Part shown: positions 63,961 through 64,000 of the stretch, piece by piece
Numbering within the stretch: position 1 is the first letter of the stretch
How the letters are laid out: every line of letters starts with the position of its first letter
Assembly (NCBI GenBank): GCA_964421085.1
Contig: CAYQVO010000015.1
Span: 10,582-74,581, forward strand
Direction: 5' to 3'
Source of the DNA: CAYQVO01 sp964421085
GTDB taxonomy: Bacteria; Bdellovibrionota_C; UBA2361; CAYQVO01
Length of the DNA: 64,000 nucleotides
Translations under genes and position numbers: made by a program
Notes under the pieces: model-generated
Databases searched by the model: none
Seen by the model: the letters and a program-made list of their open reading frames with translations, nothing else
Told to the model about the DNA's origin: nothing

Positions 63961-64000
63961 GGGCCCATAGCTCAGCTGGGAGAGCGCATGACTGGCAGTC
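63961..64000 (+). tRNA. tRNA-Ala (anticodon GGC), truncated at window end
   Basis: Acceptor strand GGGCCCA, TA, D-stem GCTC/GAGC around AGCTGGGA, G26, anticodon stem CATGA, loop CTGGCAG with anticodon GGC at 63994-63996, then TC before the window ends. The 5' half agrees with alanine tRNA. The 3' half lies outside. Confidence 0.85.

Overview
The window reads as part of a metagenome-assembled scaffold from an uncultivated Gram-negative bacterium. It contains two N gaps (3367-3376 and 9536-9580). Outer-membrane and envelope genes (a FadL-type beta-barrel, an OmpA-like glycine-zipper lipoprotein, MurJ, meso-DAP/lysine enzymes, a GT90 glycosyltransferase) show a diderm cell. FlgE and a FliH/FliI-like pair suggest motility. 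By eye the DNA is moderately GC-rich, densely coded on both strands, with short intergenic spaces and many 4-base ATGA overlaps. Some genes have clear Shine-Dalgarno sites and others have none visible. I cannot name the phylum. I see no phage, insertion sequence, CRISPR array or rRNA.

Left edge (1-757): a partial gene with AT-richer codon use is followed by about 300 bases of G-rich low-complexity repeats that look foreign to the rest. This may be a chimeric join. Then come dapE, a divergent namZ/amgK pair (peptidoglycan MurNAc recovery; amgK is broken by a gap), a VapBC-like toxin-antitoxin pair nested at the end of gcvP, and the folD-gcvT-gcvH-gcvP one-carbon operon facing alanine dehydrogenase.

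11.6-21.6 kb: a PQ-loop-like membrane protein and a TrmB-like regulator diverge around a perfect palindrome. They are followed by a membrane histidine kinase coupled to an unusual MnmA, a hexokinase, a GT-A-like protein and a large secreted surface protein. 21.7-24.1 kb: minC-minD-minE with a terminator; MinC carries a repetitive N-terminal extension.

24.3-34 kb: a lipoprotein peptidase coupled to pyrF, an RNase II-type nuclease, murJ, a LysA-like decarboxylase and FadL. A response-regulator fragment lies between pyrF and the nuclease. 34-45 kb: a three-part MFS/PlsC/acyl-ligase (Aas), a VKOR-thioredoxin fusion, a sulfatase-like protein, a frameshifted gene, FliH/FliI-like genes and flgE meeting tail to tail, and a UPF0104 membrane protein.

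45-64 kb: an HU/IHF gene behind a strong promoter, an M16 peptidase pair with an OmpA-like lipoprotein, an M23 peptidase, fabD, a REC-kinase hybrid, a YmdB-type phosphoesterase, an HDOD protein, an unknown 446-residue protein overlapping a GT90 enzyme, metF, htpX, a secreted EEP nuclease coupled to a RuvC-like nuclease, and the start of tRNA-Ala(GGC).

Functionally the window is mostly housekeeping: one-carbon/folate metabolism (folD, gcvTHP, metF), cell-wall synthesis and recycling (dapE, lysA, murJ, namZ, amgK, M23), lipid metabolism (fabD, aas, FadL) and division (minCDE). The less ordinary items are the G-rich island, the MnmA without its usual third cysteine, the repeat-bearing MinC, the TrmB palindrome, the isolated export-ATPase module and the unknown/GT90 pair.
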